Below, piece after piece: positions 62,142-64,000 of a DNA stretch of 64,000 nucleotides. Location of the stretch: the NCBI RefSeq assembly GCF_009193325.2, contig NZ_CP059857.1, positions 1-64,000 on the forward strand, read 5' to 3'. A model generated the notes under the pieces. The model was not told the DNA's origin and searched no databases. It worked only from the letters and a program-made list of their open reading frames with translations. Origin of the DNA: Bacteroides zhangwenhongii. Lineage in GTDB: Bacteria; Bacteroidota; Bacteroidia; Bacteroidales; Bacteroidaceae. A program made the translations under genes and the position numbers. Every line of letters begins with the position of its first letter. Position 1 is the first letter of the stretch.

Positions 62142-62450
62142 CTTCAGCTAGATTCAAGACCTTTTCATTTTTTGTATCGGGAAGGTCTTTGGTCAGCCGA
62201 CCTTTTTTTTGATGTCATTCCCCATCTGAGTTCTGAGCCTTTTTTCGGCATATCAAGGTCTGGATTGCAAGCAATAAGCCAAGTTTCACTTATGGAAAAT
62301 GTCGGGAAGACACTTCTTCATCGTTATTTTCCATACAGTAAAGGCGCATGGCCGTAACTTGCCATTTGCGGAATCCCGAAACCTTTGCCGAGCAAAAAGC
62401 CGGACTCGGATCGGAGGAAAGAAGCCGGGGGAGGCAGCCCACAGAAAGGG
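62142..62450. repeat. diverged copy 5 of the repeated module
   Basis: Shares in the same order CTTCAGCTAGATT, AAGACCTTTT, GCCGACTTTTTTT-like, CCCCATCTGAGTT, GAGCCTTTTTT, TTTGCCG and GGGAGGCAG with the other copies, while the DNA between is different in sequence and length. The conserved blocks are probably the functional parts. The distal hairpin half is absent. Confidence 0.6.
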
Positions 62451-62479
62451 CAATCCGATACAATCAAGAAATTAACCTG

Positions 62480-62899
62480 CTATACCCTTGTGCGAGTGAA
62501 ATAATCCATCATAGACACTACATACCTAAGTAGTGGTATCAATACACCGATCACATATATCATAGCGTAGCCCAAAAGGACAAAAGGTAATGTTTTACGA
62601 TAAAGACATGCAACAGCGAGCAATATAAACGAAAAAGAAAAGCCATAAACCCCATATTGAAAACCGGGTATCAACTCATAAACAGGTACGGGTTCCGGAT
62701 GAAGCATGGCTCCGGCCACAATAGAATAAAGGCTGGTCAATAATATAAGCAGCGTATATAAGCAACTCTTAAGAATCCTGGGATCATTCCTTTTACAATA
62801 GAGAATCGTTCGGATATCACTTCTAAGAAACTCAATGCCCAGTAAGAGAGCCACCATAACGCCTGTATCAAAAGTAGAAAATACATTCATTCCGATCAC
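62480..62899 (-). CDS. membrane protein with about four transmembrane segments
   Basis: 139 residues. Hydrophobic segments near GVMVALLLGIEFL, LYTLLILLTSLYSIVAGAML, YGFSFSFILLAVACLY and LLGYAMIYVIGVLIPLL. No family recognised. Precedes module copy 5 on the same strand. Confidence 0.7.
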   Translation of the reverse strand: MIGMNVFSTFDTGVMVALLLGIEFLRSDIRTILYCKRNDPRILKSCLYTLLILLTSLYSIVAGAMLHPEPVPVYELIPGFQYGVYGFSFSFILLAVACLYRKTLPFVLLGYAMIYVIGVLIPLLRYVVSMMDYFTRTRV

Positions 62900-62989
62900 C
62901 TTTGGCGCGAAGATATGTATTTATTCTGAAAAGCCACGTCTTTGCGTATTTTACGATGTCGCATCCGATAGTCCGGGAAGCATTTTTTT

Positions 62990-63055
62990 GGTTCTTTTTT
63001 GGGGTGACTGCCAAAAAAGAACCCCGAAGCCGAAATCCCGGGCAGACGGGATTTC
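62990..63055. terminator. double hairpin after radC
   Basis: GGTTCTTTTTTGG (62990-63002) with CCAAAAAAGAACC (63011-63023), 13 bp perfect; then GAAATCCCG (63032-63040) with CGGGATTTC (63047-63055). Same plan as the double hairpin at 41698-41754. Confidence 0.75.
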
Positions 63056-63066
63056 TCCCGTCCACC

Positions 63067-63693
63067 TTACCTATTTTGCAATCTTCCCTCGTCCGCATAG
63101 CTATAATAGTTATTGCCTGCCACAATCACATGGTCAACCAAACGGATGTCTAATGTTTCAGCGGCTTTTTTAACTGCTTCCGTCAAGCGGTCATCCGCAC
63201 TGCTGGGCTTGCGTGCTCCTGATGGGTGGTTATGTACCATGATAAAAGATACGGCGTTATAATACAATGCCTGCTTCATGATAACCCGTATATCCACAGG
63301 GGCGGTATTTATCCCGCCGCATGAGATACGGACTTTACGGATGAGTTTGGACGAACTGTTCAGCAACAGCACCCACATCTCTTCAGTAGCTATATCGCAC
63401 AAAACAGGATGCATCATTTTATAAACATTATTGCTGGATAAAAGCGCAGGACTTTCAACTTGCCCTTCTTTCAGCCGTTTATATAGCTCAATCGCCGCAT
63501 AAGCGACTTTTTTACGGCTGGGTGTTAGTGTTTCCAGTACATCAGACAAGCACAATCCTTCTATTTCCATCTGTTCATACTTATATTCTTCACGTTTCAG
63601 TTTCTCACTGTTCGTCAAGGTATAAATCAACTCGCTGTTTTCCATCACCCGATAAACGTCATTCACTTCAAATACGGTTCTCTTCGTTTTCAT
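63067..63693 (-). CDS. radC: RadC/JAB-domain protein
   Basis: 208 residues from ATG 63693 (MKTKRTVFEVNDVY); a longer frame is not used. The JAB metalloenzyme motif is MVHNHPSGARKPSSADDRLT, with a matching upstream VEL-type strand and RLVDHVIVAG downstream. Bacteroides mobile elements often carry RadC homologues whose function is unsettled; they are not established repair proteins. Confidence 0.88.
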   Translation of the reverse strand: MKTKRTVFEVNDVYRVMENSELIYTLTNSEKLKREEYKYEQMEIEGLCLSDVLETLTPSRKKVAYAAIELYKRLKEGQVESPALLSSNNVYKMMHPVLCDIATEEMWVLLLNSSSKLIRKVRISCGGINTAPVDIRVIMKQALYYNAVSFIMVHNHPSGARKPSSADDRLTEAVKKAAETLDIRLVDHVIVAGNNYYSYADEGRLQNR

Positions 63694-63762
63694 ACTGCCA
63701 AAAATTAAAAGATTAATACTCGCAAACATCGCTTGTCGCCCCAACCATAAATTTTTCCTCAA

Positions 63763-64000
63763 CTGATTGGGAACAGTGCATTGAAGAGAAAGCGGGAAAG
63801 ACGGATCAGAACGGGATTGAACTGGTAAATACTACCTCCCGGAATGGGAGGATGGAGATTTGGCTTTTCAATATCGGGCGTTCCGGCCACGCCTACCTTC
63901 GCAATGTTCCTATCAGTTCAGGAAAAAATCATCATACCTCTCTTCCGGCATAGCCGGAGCGTAGAGCGTTAGGGATAGCAGGGAAAAGCCTGGAGGGTAA
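63763..64000. other. window end without a recognised gene
   Basis: An open plus-strand frame of about 70 codons (TDWEQCIEEKAGKTDQNGIE) ends at a TAG near 63952 but has no ATG. The last line contains GCGTTAGGGATAGCAG, resembling GCGTTAGGGATTGCAG at about 7642 after the regulator gene. Confidence 0.35.

Overview
The window looks like part of a large conjugative plasmid from a gut Bacteroidales host (Bacteroides, Phocaeicola or Parabacteroides type). The host call rests on many promoters with the Bacteroides -7 box TAnnTTTG, on Bacteroidetes-specific families (Mfa-like fimbrillin, DUF3575, DUF5119, TraE-TraO transfer proteins, PcfJ/PcfK, DUF3408, DUF3945) and on IS1380/IS4/IS66 elements of that group. 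A Rep initiator beside an iteron array argues for a plasmid rather than an integrated element. No rRNA, tRNA, CRISPR array or antibiotic-resistance gene was seen.

Layout. 0.1-1.2 kb: a ParA partition pair. 1.3-7.6 kb: a minus-strand fimbrial operon (DUF3575, DUF5119, fimbrillin) beside a membrane-bound LuxR-type regulator that appears split by an IS1380-family element. 7.7-14.4 kb: accessory genes, namely an AAA/DUF4143 ATPase, a broken hipB, two complete hipBA systems with long palindromic operators, a stray copy of a HipA tail, and an orphan NlpC/P60-like protein. 14.7-16.5 kb: a small minus-strand cassette headed by the first copy of a repeated module. 16.6-20.2 kb: an IS66 remnant and the mobilisation operon (MobC, relaxase, accessory protein) with a probable oriT. 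20.3-24.4 kb: a second ParA, a DUF3408 protein, the iteron origin, Rep and a Crp/Fnr regulator.

24.6-41.7 kb is one long plus-strand transfer region: TraO, VirB2/3/4-like TraE/F/G, TraI, TraJ, TraK, TraM, TraN, then a DUF3945 protein, an ArdC-like antirestriction protein, SSB, the VirD4-like coupling protein, a Toprim primase-like protein and lipoproteins. Together with the relaxase it forms an apparently complete conjugation system.

41.7-64 kb is a mosaic of minus-strand cassettes (PcfJ/PcfK; SLOG plus phosphoribosyltransferase; methyltransferase-like plus hypotheticals; others). Five cassettes in the window start directly next to copies of the same roughly 370-690 bp non-coding module. Its distal half, present in three copies plus one diverged relative, has a hairpin with compensatory base changes, so it is probably a structured RNA. 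A third hipBA lies between two roughly 1.1 kb direct repeats that each carry an ssb gene. A DUF3791/DUF3990 toxin-antitoxin operon has an IS4 element inserted in the loop of its operator. MazEF, HU, a frameshifted RhuM/HKD protein, a serine recombinase and RadC complete the region.

The strongest leads for something undescribed are the repeated structured module with its cassettes, a roughly 50-residue repeat shared by a HipA toxin and two transfer-region proteins, and the ssb-bearing repeats around hipBA. Family names come from recognising motifs by eye; no search was run.
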